DNA of 64,000 nt from the NCBI RefSeq assembly GCF_004919095.1, contig NZ_STGJ01000005.1, positions 124,001 through 188,000 of the forward strand, in the 5' to 3' direction. Positions 44,751 to 55,090 of the stretch are shown here, piece after piece. The stretch comes from Crenobacter intestini. Its GTDB lineage: Bacteria > Pseudomonadota > Gammaproteobacteria > Burkholderiales > Chromobacteriaceae. A program made the position numbers and the translations under genes. The first letter of the stretch is position 1; every line of letters starts with the position of its first letter. Under the pieces are notes generated by a model. The model did not search any database and was not told where the DNA came from. It saw only the letters and a program-made list of their open reading frames with translations.

Positions 44751-46121
44751 ATGCCCGTCAGTATCCGGCGCTGGGAGCCGGAAAACATCGTCTTCTGGCG
44801 CGCGCGCGGCGAACCGATCGCGCGGCGCAACCTCGTGCTGTCCATCCTCGCGCTACACCTGAACTTCAACGTGTGGATGATGTGGAGCATGGTGGTCGTC
44901 AACCTGCCGGCGGTCGGCTTCGTGCTCTCCTCGCAGCAGCAGTTCCTGCTGGTCGCGATCCCGCCGTTGACCGGCGCACTGATGCGCATCGTCTATTCGT
45001 CGGTGTGGAGCTGGGTCGGCGGCGGCCGCTGGCTCGGCATCTCGACGCTGCTGCTGCTGATCCCGGCCGTCGGCGTCGCGCAGGTGGTGCAGGATTTGAC
45101 CACCCCGTTCTGGCTGCTGCTCGCCATCGGCGCCAGTTGCGGCATCGGCGGCGGCGCGTCGAGCTCACATCTCTCCAACACCGCGCTGTTCTTCCCGAAG
45201 TCGGTCAAGGGGCTGGCGATGGGGCTGAACGCCGGCATCGGCAACCTCGGCGTGTCGGTCGCCCAGCTGCTGATCCCGCTGGCGATCTCGCTGCCGCTGT
45301 TCGGCGCGCTCGCAGGCGCGCCGCAGATCTGGGGCCAGGGCGCCGAAGTGCGCGAAGTGTGGTTGCAGAACGCGGGCTACCTGTGGGTGCTGCCCGTCAT
45401 CGCGGTCGCCGTCCTCTGCTTCCTGTTCAGCCACGACCTGCCCAAGCTCAGGCTGACCCCGCTTGACCAGTGGCGGATGATGAAGGACGTCGACACCTGG
45501 CGGATCTGCCTGCTCTACATGGGCGCGTACGGCACCTTCCTCGGCTTCGCCGCGGCGTTCCCGCTGTTGGCGCGCACGCTGTTCCCGCTGGAGGACGCGA
45601 CCCCCTACCTGTTCGTCGGCCCGATGCTGGCGGCGCTGGTGCGCCCGTTCGGCGGCTGGCTGGGCGACCGCGTCGGCGGCGGCGTCACCGCGATCGCCTG
45701 CTTTGTAGCGATGATCGTGGCCACCCTGGGCCTCTTCGCCTGTTTGCCGACCGAAGAAAGCGTCGGTTCGTTCTGGGGCTTTCTCGCGCTGTGCCAGGTG
45801 CTGTTCATCGCCGCCGGCGTCGGCAATGGCGCGACCTACCAGCTCTCGCCCAAGGTGTTCCTGCTCAAGGCCGGCCGCAGCGCGGGCGATGACGTCGCCG
45901 AGGCGTACCGGCGCGGCACCCGCGACGGCACCGCGGCGATGAGCGTGAGCTCGATCTTCGCCGCGGCCGCCGGCTTCGCGATCCCCGAGACCTTCGGCAC
46001 CATGCTGCACCTGACCGGCAGCTTCCTGCCCGCCTTCGGCGTGTTCCTGCTGTTCTACGCCGCGTGCACCTGGGTCGCGTGGCGCCACTACGCGCGCGCT
46101 GGGGCGCCGCTGCGTTGCTGA
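44751..46121 (+). CDS. narK: NarK-family nitrate/nitrite transporter (MFS)
   Basis: Major facilitator membrane transporter for nitrate uptake and/or nitrite export (456 residues, about 12 transmembrane helices). NarK signatures are seen: HLNFNVWMMWSMVVVNLP in helix 1, GIGGGASSSHLSNTALFFPK (signature 1) near residue 130, and AAGVGNGATYQLSP (signature 2) in the C-terminal half. A long loop between helices 5 and 6 carries WGQGAEVREVWLQNAGYLWV (in part). An FNR-like box upstream suggests anaerobic induction. The stop overlaps the tonB start (TGATG). Confidence 0.9.
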   Translation: MPVSIRRWEPENIVFWRARGEPIARRNLVLSILALHLNFNVWMMWSMVVVNLPAVGFVLSSQQQFLLVAIPPLTGALMRIVYSSVWSWVGGGRWLGISTLLLLIPAVGVAQVVQDLTTPFWLLLAIGASCGIGGGASSSHLSNTALFFPKSVKGLAMGLNAGIGNLGVSVAQLLIPLAISLPLFGALAGAPQIWGQGAEVREVWLQNAGYLWVLPVIAVAVLCFLFSHDLPKLRLTPLDQWRMMKDVDTWRICLLYMGAYGTFLGFAAAFPLLARTLFPLEDATPYLFVGPMLAALVRPFGGWLGDRVGGGVTAIACFVAMIVATLGLFACLPTEESVGSFWGFLALCQVLFIAAGVGNGATYQLSPKVFLLKAGRSAGDDVAEAYRRGTRDGTAAMSVSSIFAAAAGFAIPETFGTMLHLTGSFLPAFGVFLLFYAACTWVAWRHYARAGAPLRC

Positions 46122-46858
46122 TGAAACGCCTCGCCCGACGCTGGCCGCTGGCCGCCTCGCTGACCCTGCACGCACTGGCAGCCGCGGCGCTCGCAGGCGC
46201 CTTCGCCGTGGGCGCCCCCACGCCGCGCGCCCTGAGCGTCAGCCTGCTGCCCGTGTCGGCCGCCCAGAGCCCCCCAACTGCCCAGACGCCCGCGTCCCCA
46301 GCCGCCCGCCCCGCCCCGTCGGCAAAGGCGCTCCCGGCCCGGCCGCAGCCTGCCACGCCCGCCGCGCAGCCTGCCACGCCAAAACCGCGCGCGGTGACGC
46401 CGGCACCGGCGCCCAAGGCGCAGGCGGCCATCACACCACCTACCCCCGCCGCAGAACGCCCGCCTGCGCCGGCCGCCGGCAGCGCGGCAGCTGCGCCGGC
46501 GGATGCGGGCAAGCCCCCCGCCGCCGCAGGCAGCAGTGGGGCGGCCAGTGCCGCAGAGGGCACGGGCCTGGCACGCCAGGGCGTCGACTGGCGTGCCGCG
46601 CTCGCCGCCAACCCCAAGCCCGTCTACCCGGAGCGCTCGCGCGCGCTCGGCGAGCAGGGGCGTGTCGTGTTGCGCGTACGCGTCGGTGCCGACGGGCGCG
46701 CGCTCGAAGTCAGCGTGCTGCAAGGCAGCGGCCACCCCCGGCTGGACCGCGCGGCGCGCGAGGCGGTCGGGCGCTGGCGCTTCGTGCCGGCAAGGCAGGG
46801 CGGCGTCGCCGTCGAGGACAGCGTGGACGTGCCGATCCGCTTCGAGCAGGCCGATTGA
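46121..46858 (+). CDS. TonB family protein (energy transducer)
   Basis: Inner-membrane-anchored periplasmic protein (245 residues) that transmits proton-motive force to outer-membrane receptors. The N-terminal helix (about 8-28), a long Pro/Ala-rich spacer (about 45-150) and the C-terminal TonB domain (PVYPERSRALGEQGRVVLRV, VLQGSGHPRLDRAAREAV, WRFVPAR) are all present. No exbB/exbD or receptor gene is adjacent, so it must use partners from elsewhere. It is coupled to narK by a one-base overlap, an unusual pairing. Confidence 0.9.
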   Translation: MKRLARRWPLAASLTLHALAAAALAGAFAVGAPTPRALSVSLLPVSAAQSPPTAQTPASPAARPAPSAKALPARPQPATPAAQPATPKPRAVTPAPAPKAQAAITPPTPAAERPPAPAAGSAAAAPADAGKPPAAAGSSGAASAAEGTGLARQGVDWRAALAANPKPVYPERSRALGEQGRVVLRVRVGADGRALEVSVLQGSGHPRLDRAAREAVGRWRFVPARQGGVAVEDSVDVPIRFEQAD

Positions 46859-46900
46859 GTTGCATTGCGGTAAAAGGCACGCGGATTGCGTGCCCTGCTT

Positions 46901-46909
46901 TGGTATACT
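46901..46909 (+). promoter_or_regulatory. Extended -10 promoter of zipA
   Basis: TGGTATACT: TG-N followed by TATACT, with no clear -35 at 17 bp, 43 bp before the zipA ATG. It would separate zipA/ligA expression from narK-tonB. Confidence 0.55.
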
Positions 46910-46927
46910 GGCGGACAATGTTTAATT

Positions 46928-46941
46928 TTCCGCATTGCGGA
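46928..46941 (+). promoter_or_regulatory. Palindrome in the zipA leader identical to the gcdH/iclR operator
   Basis: TTCCGCATTGCGGA, the same 14 bp found at 59439-59452. It lies 11 bp before the zipA start codon and includes the GGA of the likely Shine-Dalgarno, so it could be a repressor site or an RNA hairpin that hides the ribosome binding site. Confidence 0.5.
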
Positions 46942-46951
46942 GTGGGCTGGC

Positions 46952-48109
46952 ATGAGCGAATTACAGATCGGCTTGCTGGTGCTGGGCGCCGCGTTCATCG
47001 CGCTGGTGCTGGGCTTCAACTTTTACCAGGAATGGCGCTTCAAGCAGAAGACACGCCAGTCCTTCGCGCGCGAGCACGACGACGTGCTGCTTGACGTGCC
47101 GAAGAACAACGTCCGCGACGGTGCGCGCCATGACAGGCTCGAGCCGGTGATCGACGACGACCCCCTGTCCCTGCCCGACCTCGACGAGCCGCTGGACATG
47201 CCGGTGGTACAAACGGAGCAGGCGGCGGCGCCGGTCGAATTCGACGCGCCGGAAGCGGACGCGGAGGCCGAACTGGACGCGTTCGACCACGACGACCACC
47301 AGGCGCTGGTCACCGCGATGCTCGACCCCTCGCTCGACTTCATCGCCGAGATCGTGTTCGAGCGCCCGTACGAGCTGGCCGCGCTGCCGCGCTTCGCGGT
47401 CGCCAAGCGCGTGCAGCTGATCGGCCGCACCGAACGCGGCCTGTGGAAGCCGGCCGAGGCGCTGCCCGGCGTGCGCTACCGCCAGCTCAACGTCGGCCTG
47501 CAACTGGTCGACCGCAGCGGCGCGCTGTCCGAGGACGATTTGGCGAACTTCTGCGCGCAGGTGAACGAATACGCCACCGCGCACGGCGCCAGGGCAAGCT
47601 TCCCGCAGCACCAGCAGAAACTGGCGTGCGCGCGCGAGCTCGACGCCTTCTGCGCCAACGTCGACATCCTGATCGGCATCAATATCGTCCCGTCCAGCCC
47701 GATCGACGGCGCGCGCCTGAGGAGCTTCGCCGAGGCCTACGGCCTCGAGCTCGAACCGGACGGCGCCTTCCACTACCTGTCCGATTCGGGCAACACGCTC
47801 TACTCGCTGACCGCGGCCGACCAGCAGCCGTTCACCTACCATAACCTGATCGACCAGCGTTTCGCCGGACTCACCCTGCTCTACGACGTGCCACGCGTCG
47901 CCGGCGCGGTCGACGTGTTCGACCGCGCGGTCGACTTCTGCCGCCAGCTTGCCGCCGAGTTCGACGCAGAGCTGGTCGACGACAACCGCCGGCCGCTGAC
48001 CGCGCAGAGCCTCGCGCGCATCCGCGCGCAGCTGGTGCAGATCTACGGCAGCATGGACGACCGCGGCATCGCGCCGGGCAGCGTCGCCGCGCTGCGGCTG
48101 TTCGCCTGA
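46952..48109 (+). CDS. zipA: Cell division protein ZipA
   Basis: Membrane anchor of the FtsZ ring (385 residues). An N-terminal transmembrane helix (about 5-25) with its N-terminus outside is followed by an acidic linker (about 50-115) and the C-terminal FtsZ-binding domain (about 240-375: GARASFPQHQQKLACARELD in part, VDILIGINIVPSS, LEPDGAFHYLSDSGNTLYSL in part). The ATG at 46952 gives MSELQIGLLVLG. It precedes ligA, the usual zipA-ligA order. Confidence 0.92.
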   Translation: MSELQIGLLVLGAAFIALVLGFNFYQEWRFKQKTRQSFAREHDDVLLDVPKNNVRDGARHDRLEPVIDDDPLSLPDLDEPLDMPVVQTEQAAAPVEFDAPEADAEAELDAFDHDDHQALVTAMLDPSLDFIAEIVFERPYELAALPRFAVAKRVQLIGRTERGLWKPAEALPGVRYRQLNVGLQLVDRSGALSEDDLANFCAQVNEYATAHGARASFPQHQQKLACARELDAFCANVDILIGINIVPSSPIDGARLRSFAEAYGLELEPDGAFHYLSDSGNTLYSLTAADQQPFTYHNLIDQRFAGLTLLYDVPRVAGAVDVFDRAVDFCRQLAAEFDAELVDDNRRPLTAQSLARIRAQLVQIYGSMDDRGIAPGSVAALRLFA

Positions 48110-50611
<2,502 letters not shown>

Positions 50612-50700
50612 TCAGACCGCGCCGCGCGGGCGAGCCCTCCCGGCCGCGCGGCAAAACCACTACAATGCGCAGCTTCTGCTGCCCCGCTTGAGGACATTTG

Positions 50701-51576
50701 ATGAAGAAGATCACCAAAGCCGTGTTCCCGGTTGCCGGGATGGGCACCCGCTTCCTACCCGCGACCAAGGCCAGTCCAAAGGAAATGCTGCCGATCGTCG
50801 ACAAGCCGCTGATCCAGTACGCGGTCGAGGAAGCGGTCGCCGCCGGCATCACCGAGCTGATCTTCATCACCGGCCGCAACAAACGCTCGATCGAGGACCA
50901 CTTCGACAAGGCGTACGAGCTGGAAACCGAGCTGGAAAACCGCAGCAAGCAGAAACTGCTCGACATCGTGCAGGGCATCCTGCCGCCGACGGTCAGCTGC
51001 ATCTACATCCGCCAGGCCGAGGCGCTGGGCCTGGGCCACGCCGTGCTGTGCGCGCGCCCGGCGGTCGGCAACGAGCCGTTCGCGGTGATCCTCGCCGACG
51101 ACTTGATGCACGGCGAACCCGGCGCGCTCGAACAGATGGTCAAGGTGTTCGACGAGACGCACAGTTCGGTGCTCGGCGTCGAAGAGGTGCCGCGCGCGCA
51201 GACCGGCTCGTACGGCATCGTCGAAGTCAGCGAAGAGCGCGGCCACCAGCGGGTGACCAGCATCGTCGAGAAGCCTCACCCGGACGTCGCGCCGTCGACG
51301 CTCGCCGTAGTCGGCCGCTACATCCTGACCCCGCGCGTGTTCGACAAGCTGGTCGCGACGCAGCCGGGCGCCGGCGGCGAGATCCAGCTCACCGACGGCA
51401 TCGCCGCGCTGATGAAGGACGAGGCGGTACTCGCGCTGCCGCTGCGCGGCACCCGCTACGACTGCGGATCCAAGCTGGGCTACCTGAAGGCGACCGTCGA
51501 CCTCGCGCTCGAACACCCCGAGGTCGGCGCGGCGTTCGCGGCCTTCCTCGCCCAGCGCAGCGCCGAAGCCAAATAA
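50701..51576 (+). CDS. galU: UTP-glucose-1-phosphate uridylyltransferase
   Basis: Makes UDP-glucose for surface polysaccharide and galactose metabolism (291 residues). Nucleotidyltransferase motif [26 protein letters not shown] (in part), VILADD for metal binding, and GIVEVSEE and EKPHP downstream are typical. The ATG at 50701 is chosen; a TTG one codon upstream is less likely. It is followed at 53 bp by a phosphoribosyltransferase gene. Confidence 0.96.
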   Translation: MKKITKAVFPVAGMGTRFLPATKASPKEMLPIVDKPLIQYAVEEAVAAGITELIFITGRNKRSIEDHFDKAYELETELENRSKQKLLDIVQGILPPTVSCIYIRQAEALGLGHAVLCARPAVGNEPFAVILADDLMHGEPGALEQMVKVFDETHSSVLGVEEVPRAQTGSYGIVEVSEERGHQRVTSIVEKPHPDVAPSTLAVVGRYILTPRVFDKLVATQPGAGGEIQLTDGIAALMKDEAVLALPLRGTRYDCGSKLGYLKATVDLALEHPEVGAAFAAFLAQRSAEAK

Positions 51577-51629
51577 ACGAAGGGCGCCGCGCGTGCGCCC
51601 GTAACCCCTTCCCCCAAGGAGCCATCCCC

Positions 51630-52172
51630 ATGCCCAATCTTGCCGAAGCGCAAGCCATCATCGAAAACTCCGACGTGCTGTTCAGCGCCGAGGAAGTCAG
51701 CGCCGCGGCCGACCGCATGGCCGCCGCGATCACCGAGAAGCTCGGCGGCGAATACCCGCTGGTGCTGTCGGTGATGGGCGGTGCCGTCGTGTTCACCGGC
51801 CAGCTGTTGCCGCGCCTGATGTTCCCGCTCGACTTCGACTACGTGCACGTCTCCCGCTACGGCGACAAGACGCACGGCGGCGAACTCGTCTGGCGCACCG
51901 CGCCGAAGGAAGACGTGAAGGACCGCGTGGTGCTGGTGCTGGACGACATCCTCGACGAGGGCCACACCATGGCCGCCATCCGCGACAAGGTGATGGAGAT
52001 GGGTGCCAAGGCCTTCTACAGCGGCGTGTTCGCCAACAAGCTGATCGACCAGGCCAAGCCGATCGCCGCCGACTTCGTCGGCATCGATGTGCCCAACCGC
52101 TACGTGTTCGGCTACGGCATGGACGTGCGCGGCATCTGGCGCAACCTGCCGGAAATCCGCGCGCTCAAGTAA
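51630..52172 (+). CDS. Hypoxanthine-guanine phosphoribosyltransferase
   Basis: Purine salvage enzyme (180 residues) that converts hypoxanthine/guanine and PRPP to nucleotides. The PRPP motif VVLVLDDILDEGHT lies near residue 103; VLSVMGGAVVFTGQLL and the hood residues FVGIDVPNRYVFGYGMD match the Hpt type used by betaproteobacteria. The ATG at 51630 has Shine-Dalgarno AAGGAG. A strong bidirectional terminator follows. Confidence 0.92.
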   Translation: MPNLAEAQAIIENSDVLFSAEEVSAAADRMAAAITEKLGGEYPLVLSVMGGAVVFTGQLLPRLMFPLDFDYVHVSRYGDKTHGGELVWRTAPKEDVKDRVVLVLDDILDEGHTMAAIRDKVMEMGAKAFYSGVFANKLIDQAKPIAADFVGIDVPNRYVFGYGMDVRGIWRNLPEIRALK

Positions 52173-52193
52173 GCCGCGCGACGCCGCCGACAA

Positions 52194-52225
52194 AAAAGCC
52201 GCCTGTTGGTAACAGGCGGCTTTTT
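52194..52225. terminator. Bidirectional terminator between convergent genes
   Basis: 12-bp stem AAGCCGCCTGTT/AACAGGCGGCTT with a GGT loop, flanked by an A run on the left and TTTTT on the right; it serves the phosphoribosyltransferase gene and the convergent DUF3592 gene. Confidence 0.92.
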
Positions 52226-52242
52226 CATGGGCTGCTTGTGCG

Positions 52243-52704
52243 CTACAGCAGTCCGGTCAGCAGGCCGACGCCGGCGCCGACAAAGGCAAGACACAGCGCG
52301 AGCCCCGCCCACACCGTCCAGTGGCGGCCGGCCTCCAGGCAGGCCTGCGCCGGGTTGGCCGGGTTCACGTAGACGCGCACCTGGCTACCCACCGGGTAGC
52401 GCGCGGCGCGCGCCTGGGCCTGTTGCAGGCTCTGCCCGTAGCCCGGGTCGGGGAAGGCGACGGTAGCGCCCTGGTAGTCGCGTCCGCCGTAACGGTAGGT
52501 GTAACGGATCTCGGCCTTGTACTGCTCACGCTGGCTCGCGTCGCCGCCGCCGGCGCGCAGCCGGGTGTCGACGCGGCTCCCGGTGATCTCGCCCACCGCT
52601 TGCGCCCAAGCCTCGGCCGCGCGGCCGGTCTCGCCCAGCCGCCAAAGATAGGCGAAGGCGGCGATGCCGACGGCGATCAGCAGCAAGGGCATCAGCTTGA
52701 ACAC
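52243..52704 (-). CDS. DUF3592 membrane protein
   Basis: 153 residues: N-terminal transmembrane helix (about 4-20), a periplasmic beta-rich domain with YKAEIRYTYRYGGRDYQG and VGSQVRVYVNPANPAQACLE, and a C-terminal helix pair (WAGLALCLAFVGAGVGLLTG). This arrangement is that of DUF3592, function unknown. It ends at a shared terminator and begins 1 bp after ylqF ends, so the two are likely co-transcribed. Confidence 0.82.
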   Translation of the reverse strand: MFKLMPLLLIAVGIAAFAYLWRLGETGRAAEAWAQAVGEITGSRVDTRLRAGGGDASQREQYKAEIRYTYRYGGRDYQGATVAFPDPGYGQSLQQAQARAARYPVGSQVRVYVNPANPAQACLEAGRHWTVWAGLALCLAFVGAGVGLLTGLL

Positions 52705-52705
52705 C

Positions 52706-53641
52706 TCAACGCCCCTTGTTCTTCTTCGCCTCGTACTCGGCGATGCGCGCCTGCTTCTCGGCGGCGCGCTGCGCGGCCAGTTCCTTGGCCTTCTTCACCC
52801 ACGCCGTCCATTCGTCCGGACGCTCGAGCGTGATGCGGCCGATCACGCCGTCGCGGAACTCGGTGAGCACGATCTCGGACGCCTTCTGCATGTTCGGGCG
52901 GCCACCGCCGAACATCGCGCCGCGTTTCTTCGCGACCATCTCCAGCACCTCGTAGTCCTGCAGCACCGAGATGTCGTCGAGCCGGTAGCGCGCGGTCAAC
53001 GCGTCCGCATAGTGGCGCATCAGGTAGGCGATCAGCTCGAGCGCGACCTCTTCCTCGTCCATCGCGTTGCGGCCGACCGCGCCGCTGGCGGCGAGGTTGT
53101 AGCCGCCCTCTTCGACCTCGATCTTCGGCCACAGCATGCCCGGCGTGTCGTAGAGCTCGACGTCGTCGGCCAACAGGATGCGCTGCTCGCCCTTGGTCAC
53201 CCCCGGCATATTGCCGGTCTTGGCGATCTTGCGCCCGGTCATGGTGTTGATCAGCGTCGACTTGCCGACGTTGGGGATGCCGCAGATCATCACGCGGATC
53301 GGCTTTTCCAGGCCTCCGCGGTTGGGGACCAGTTCGCGGCAGGCGGCGACCAGCCGCTGCGCGGGCGAGCGCTCGGACGCGTCCAGCCCCAGCGCGCGGG
53401 TGCCCGGCTTGGCGTTGTACCAGTCCAGCCACAGGCGGGTGACGTTAGGGTCGGCCAGGTCCTGCTTGTTGAGCACCTTCAGCGTCGGCTTGCCGCGCGA
53501 GAGGGCCTTGATCATCGGGTTGGCGCTGGACGCCGGCAGGCGGGCGTCGAGCATCTCGATCACCACGTCGATGCCCTTGAGGCGGGCGGCGACGTCCTTC
53601 TTGGCCTTGTTCATGTGGCCGGGGAACCATTGGATGGCCAT
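52706..53641 (-). CDS. ylqF: Ribosome biogenesis GTPase YlqF (RbgA)
   Basis: Circularly permuted GTPase acting in 50S ribosomal subunit assembly (311 residues). Motifs come in permuted order: G4 LNKQDLAD near residue 58, then G1 GIPNVGKST near 120, G2 region GVTKG, and G3 DTPGML near 165. N-terminal IQWFPGHMNKAKKD is the family mark; the C-terminus is a basic coiled coil. It lies 2 bp after the DUF3820 gene. Confidence 0.95.
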   Translation of the reverse strand: MAIQWFPGHMNKAKKDVAARLKGIDVVIEMLDARLPASSANPMIKALSRGKPTLKVLNKQDLADPNVTRLWLDWYNAKPGTRALGLDASERSPAQRLVAACRELVPNRGGLEKPIRVMICGIPNVGKSTLINTMTGRKIAKTGNMPGVTKGEQRILLADDVELYDTPGMLWPKIEVEEGGYNLAASGAVGRNAMDEEEVALELIAYLMRHYADALTARYRLDDISVLQDYEVLEMVAKKRGAMFGGGRPNMQKASEIVLTEFRDGVIGRITLERPDEWTAWVKKAKELAAQRAAEKQARIAEYEAKKNKGR

Positions 53642-53643
53642 AT

Positions 53644-53856
53644 TCAGTGCTTTCTCAGCGGCCGCAGCAAGTCAGCGAGGCCGTTGTGTTTGATTTCTAG
53701 GGTCAGCGCCAGCAGGCGGCCGATCTCGCCCGGCGGGAAGCCCTTGCGGGCAAACCATACAAGGTACGCCAGCGGCAGGTCGGCAATCACCATCCCCTTG
53801 TACTTGCCGTAAGGCATGGTACGGGTGGCGATCAGGGAGAGCAGTTCGGGGTCCAT
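53644..53856 (-). CDS. DUF3820 family small protein
   Basis: 70-residue conserved protein, unknown function. The motif TMPYGKYKGMVIADLPLAYL and YLVWFARKGFPPGEIGRLL (in part) match the DUF3820 pattern, a domain also found at the ends of some exonucleases and DnaQ-like proteins. It is the first gene of the DUF3820-ylqF-DUF3592 unit. Confidence 0.88.
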   Translation of the reverse strand: MDPELLSLIATRTMPYGKYKGMVIADLPLAYLVWFARKGFPPGEIGRLLALTLEIKHNGLADLLRPLRKH

Positions 53857-53922
53857 GGCGGCCGGGGCAGGTGAGAGCCGCGATTGTGCCCGTGCGGGGA
53901 GCGGCTGTCACGCCGTCCTCTG

Positions 53923-53936
53923 TTGACCGGCGTCAA
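53923..53936. promoter_or_regulatory. CRP/FNR-family-like palindrome in the DUF3820 / DUF4870 gap
   Basis: TTGACCGGCGTCAA is a perfect 5-4-5 inverted repeat and matches the FNR consensus at eight of ten positions (C and G replacing the inner T and A). It could serve the plus-strand RNA downstream or the DUF3820 gene on the other side. Confidence 0.35.
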
Positions 53937-53984
53937 GCCTGGCGGGAACAGTGCGCCGCGCCTAGTCACAATCCCGTAAAATCA

Positions 53985-54076
53985 TGAGTGAATTCCTCGG
54001 TTATTTACCGAGTCACGCTTACAGGTTCGCGCAGAGCCCGCTCGGGCACCGTCTACGACGGTGCCCGTTTTTTTTT
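53985..54076 (+). ncRNA. Candidate intergenic small RNA ending in a strong terminator
   Basis: Between two minus-strand genes, the plus strand carries a hairpin CTCGGT-TATTT-ACCGAG (53996-54012), a small GCCCG/CGGGC pairing (54036-54047), and an 11-bp terminator stem CGGGCACCGTC/GACGGTGCCCG (54043-54067) with nine T. No open frame of note is present. A -10-like TAAAAT lies at 53977 but the -35 is poor, so the 5' end is a guess. The GCCCG/CGGGC pair competes with the terminator stem. Confidence 0.45.
54043..54076 (+). terminator. Strong plus-strand terminator with no upstream protein gene
   Basis: Perfect 11-bp GC-rich stem with a TAC loop followed by nine T, pointing away from DUF3820. On the minus strand there is no T run. 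Confidence 0.92.
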
Positions 54077-54414
54077 TACGGCATCGCGCGGCCGTCGTTC
54101 AGCGCGATAAAGCCGCGCAGCACGCGGTAGGCAAACCACAGCCAGACGGCGCCGAGCACCAGGTAGCCGACCAGGATCAGGCTGAGCACGCCGCCCAGCA
54201 CCGACCACACCAGCGCCCACCAGAACGAGCGGATCTGCCAACGGAAATGGCTCTCGTAGCGGGTGCCGCGCATCTCGGAGAGCTTCAGGTAGTTGATGAT
54301 CAGGCCGATCACCGCCGGCAGGCCGGTGAACAGGCTGATCGCCTGGATCGCGTACACCAGCAGCACCAGGTTGTTGAAACGCCGGTCATCCGGCGATACC
54401 ACTTCGTAATCCAT
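54076..54414 (-). CDS. Small membrane protein, DUF4870-like
   Basis: 112 residues with three hydrophobic segments (about 17-40, 63-85, 88-100). The loop GTRYESHFRWQIRSFWWALVW joins helices 1 and 2, as in DUF4870/TIM44-associated small membrane proteins often annotated as hypothetical. It begins 20 bp after the 182-residue unknown gene ends and may be in the same unit. Confidence 0.75.
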   Translation of the reverse strand: MDYEVVSPDDRRFNNLVLLVYAIQAISLFTGLPAVIGLIINYLKLSEMRGTRYESHFRWQIRSFWWALVWSVLGGVLSLILVGYLVLGAVWLWFAYRVLRGFIALNDGRAMP

Positions 54415-54434
54415 CGTTTTCCTTCGTCGGGGGT

Positions 54435-54983
54435 TTACAGGCCCAGCCGGGCGAACAGCGGCTGCGCGCGCAGGCGCACCAGCGAACGCACAAGCGTGCA
54501 GCGCTCGATTAGCGGCCGCGAAAGCGCGTCGGGCAATAGCGGCAAGCGGCTGTAGACGAGCAGCACGCCTCGCGCATCGGACAAGGGCGCGAGCTGCGCG
54601 GTCGGCAGGGAGAGGCCCAGCGCCTGGCCCAGTGCACGGATGCGCGCGTTGGCCTCGGCCAACAGCGGCAGCTCGGCGGCCGGCAGCGCGAGCGAGGCAA
54701 GTTCGAACAGCACGATGCGCGCGGCCAGCCAGTCGGCGGCGTCGGTCAGCCTATCGGGCGTCCTCGCGCACGGCACCTGCCGGCGCGCGGCCAACAGGAT
54801 GGCCAGCTGGCGCACTTCAGGCAGCAGCGACTCCGCCACGTCTACGCCGTGCGGCAGGCAAGCTTGCGGTACGCCACGGGACAGCGACTCGGCGTCGGCG
54901 AGCACGTGCAGCGCCAACAGTGCTGCCGGTGCCGGTGCGGTTACGACCGATGCGCGGATATTCAGGACCTGCTCCATGCTCAT
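54435..54983 (-). CDS. Uncharacterised cytosolic protein
   Basis: 182 residues, not recognised. Leu (about 20 %) and Ala dominate, with no transmembrane helix or signal peptide; helical throughout by appearance, with PDRLTDAADWLAARIVLFEL in the middle and SRPLIERCTLVRSLVRLRAQ near the C-terminus. The ATG at 54983 follows AGGGAG. It is preceded by a short Tyr/Trp-rich leader peptide gene and a hairpin that could attenuate it. No biosynthetic role can be read from its sequence. Confidence 0.7.
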   Translation of the reverse strand: MSMEQVLNIRASVVTAPAPAALLALHVLADAESLSRGVPQACLPHGVDVAESLLPEVRQLAILLAARRQVPCARTPDRLTDAADWLAARIVLFELASLALPAAELPLLAEANARIRALGQALGLSLPTAQLAPLSDARGVLLVYSRLPLLPDALSRPLIERCTLVRSLVRLRAQPLFARLGL

Positions 54984-55040
54984 GTTCTCCCTGGCCCCAC
55001 TTTGCCTGGGCGGTCCGTGTGCCGGAGAGGACTGAAAGCA

Positions 55041-55069
55041 CAAATGCCGCCTGGCTGCGGCGGCATTTG
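55041..55069 (-). terminator. Attenuator-like hairpin between leader peptide and unknown gene
   Basis: Perfect 11-bp stem CAAATGCCGCC/GGCGGCATTTG with a 7-nt loop; the tail TGCTTTC is only partly T-rich. Within its 5' arm and loop lies CCGCAG, complementary to CTGCGG inside the leader peptide frame, so an alternative pairing would break this stem. Confidence 0.6.
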
Positions 55070-55090
55070 TCTGGATTTGGTGTTTTTCGG

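Noticed and set aside
51577-51629. Hairpin GGGCGCC/GTGCGCCC between galU and the phosphoribosyltransferase gene as a terminator
   Set aside because: No T tract; followed by CCCC-rich sequence, so only a weak structure.
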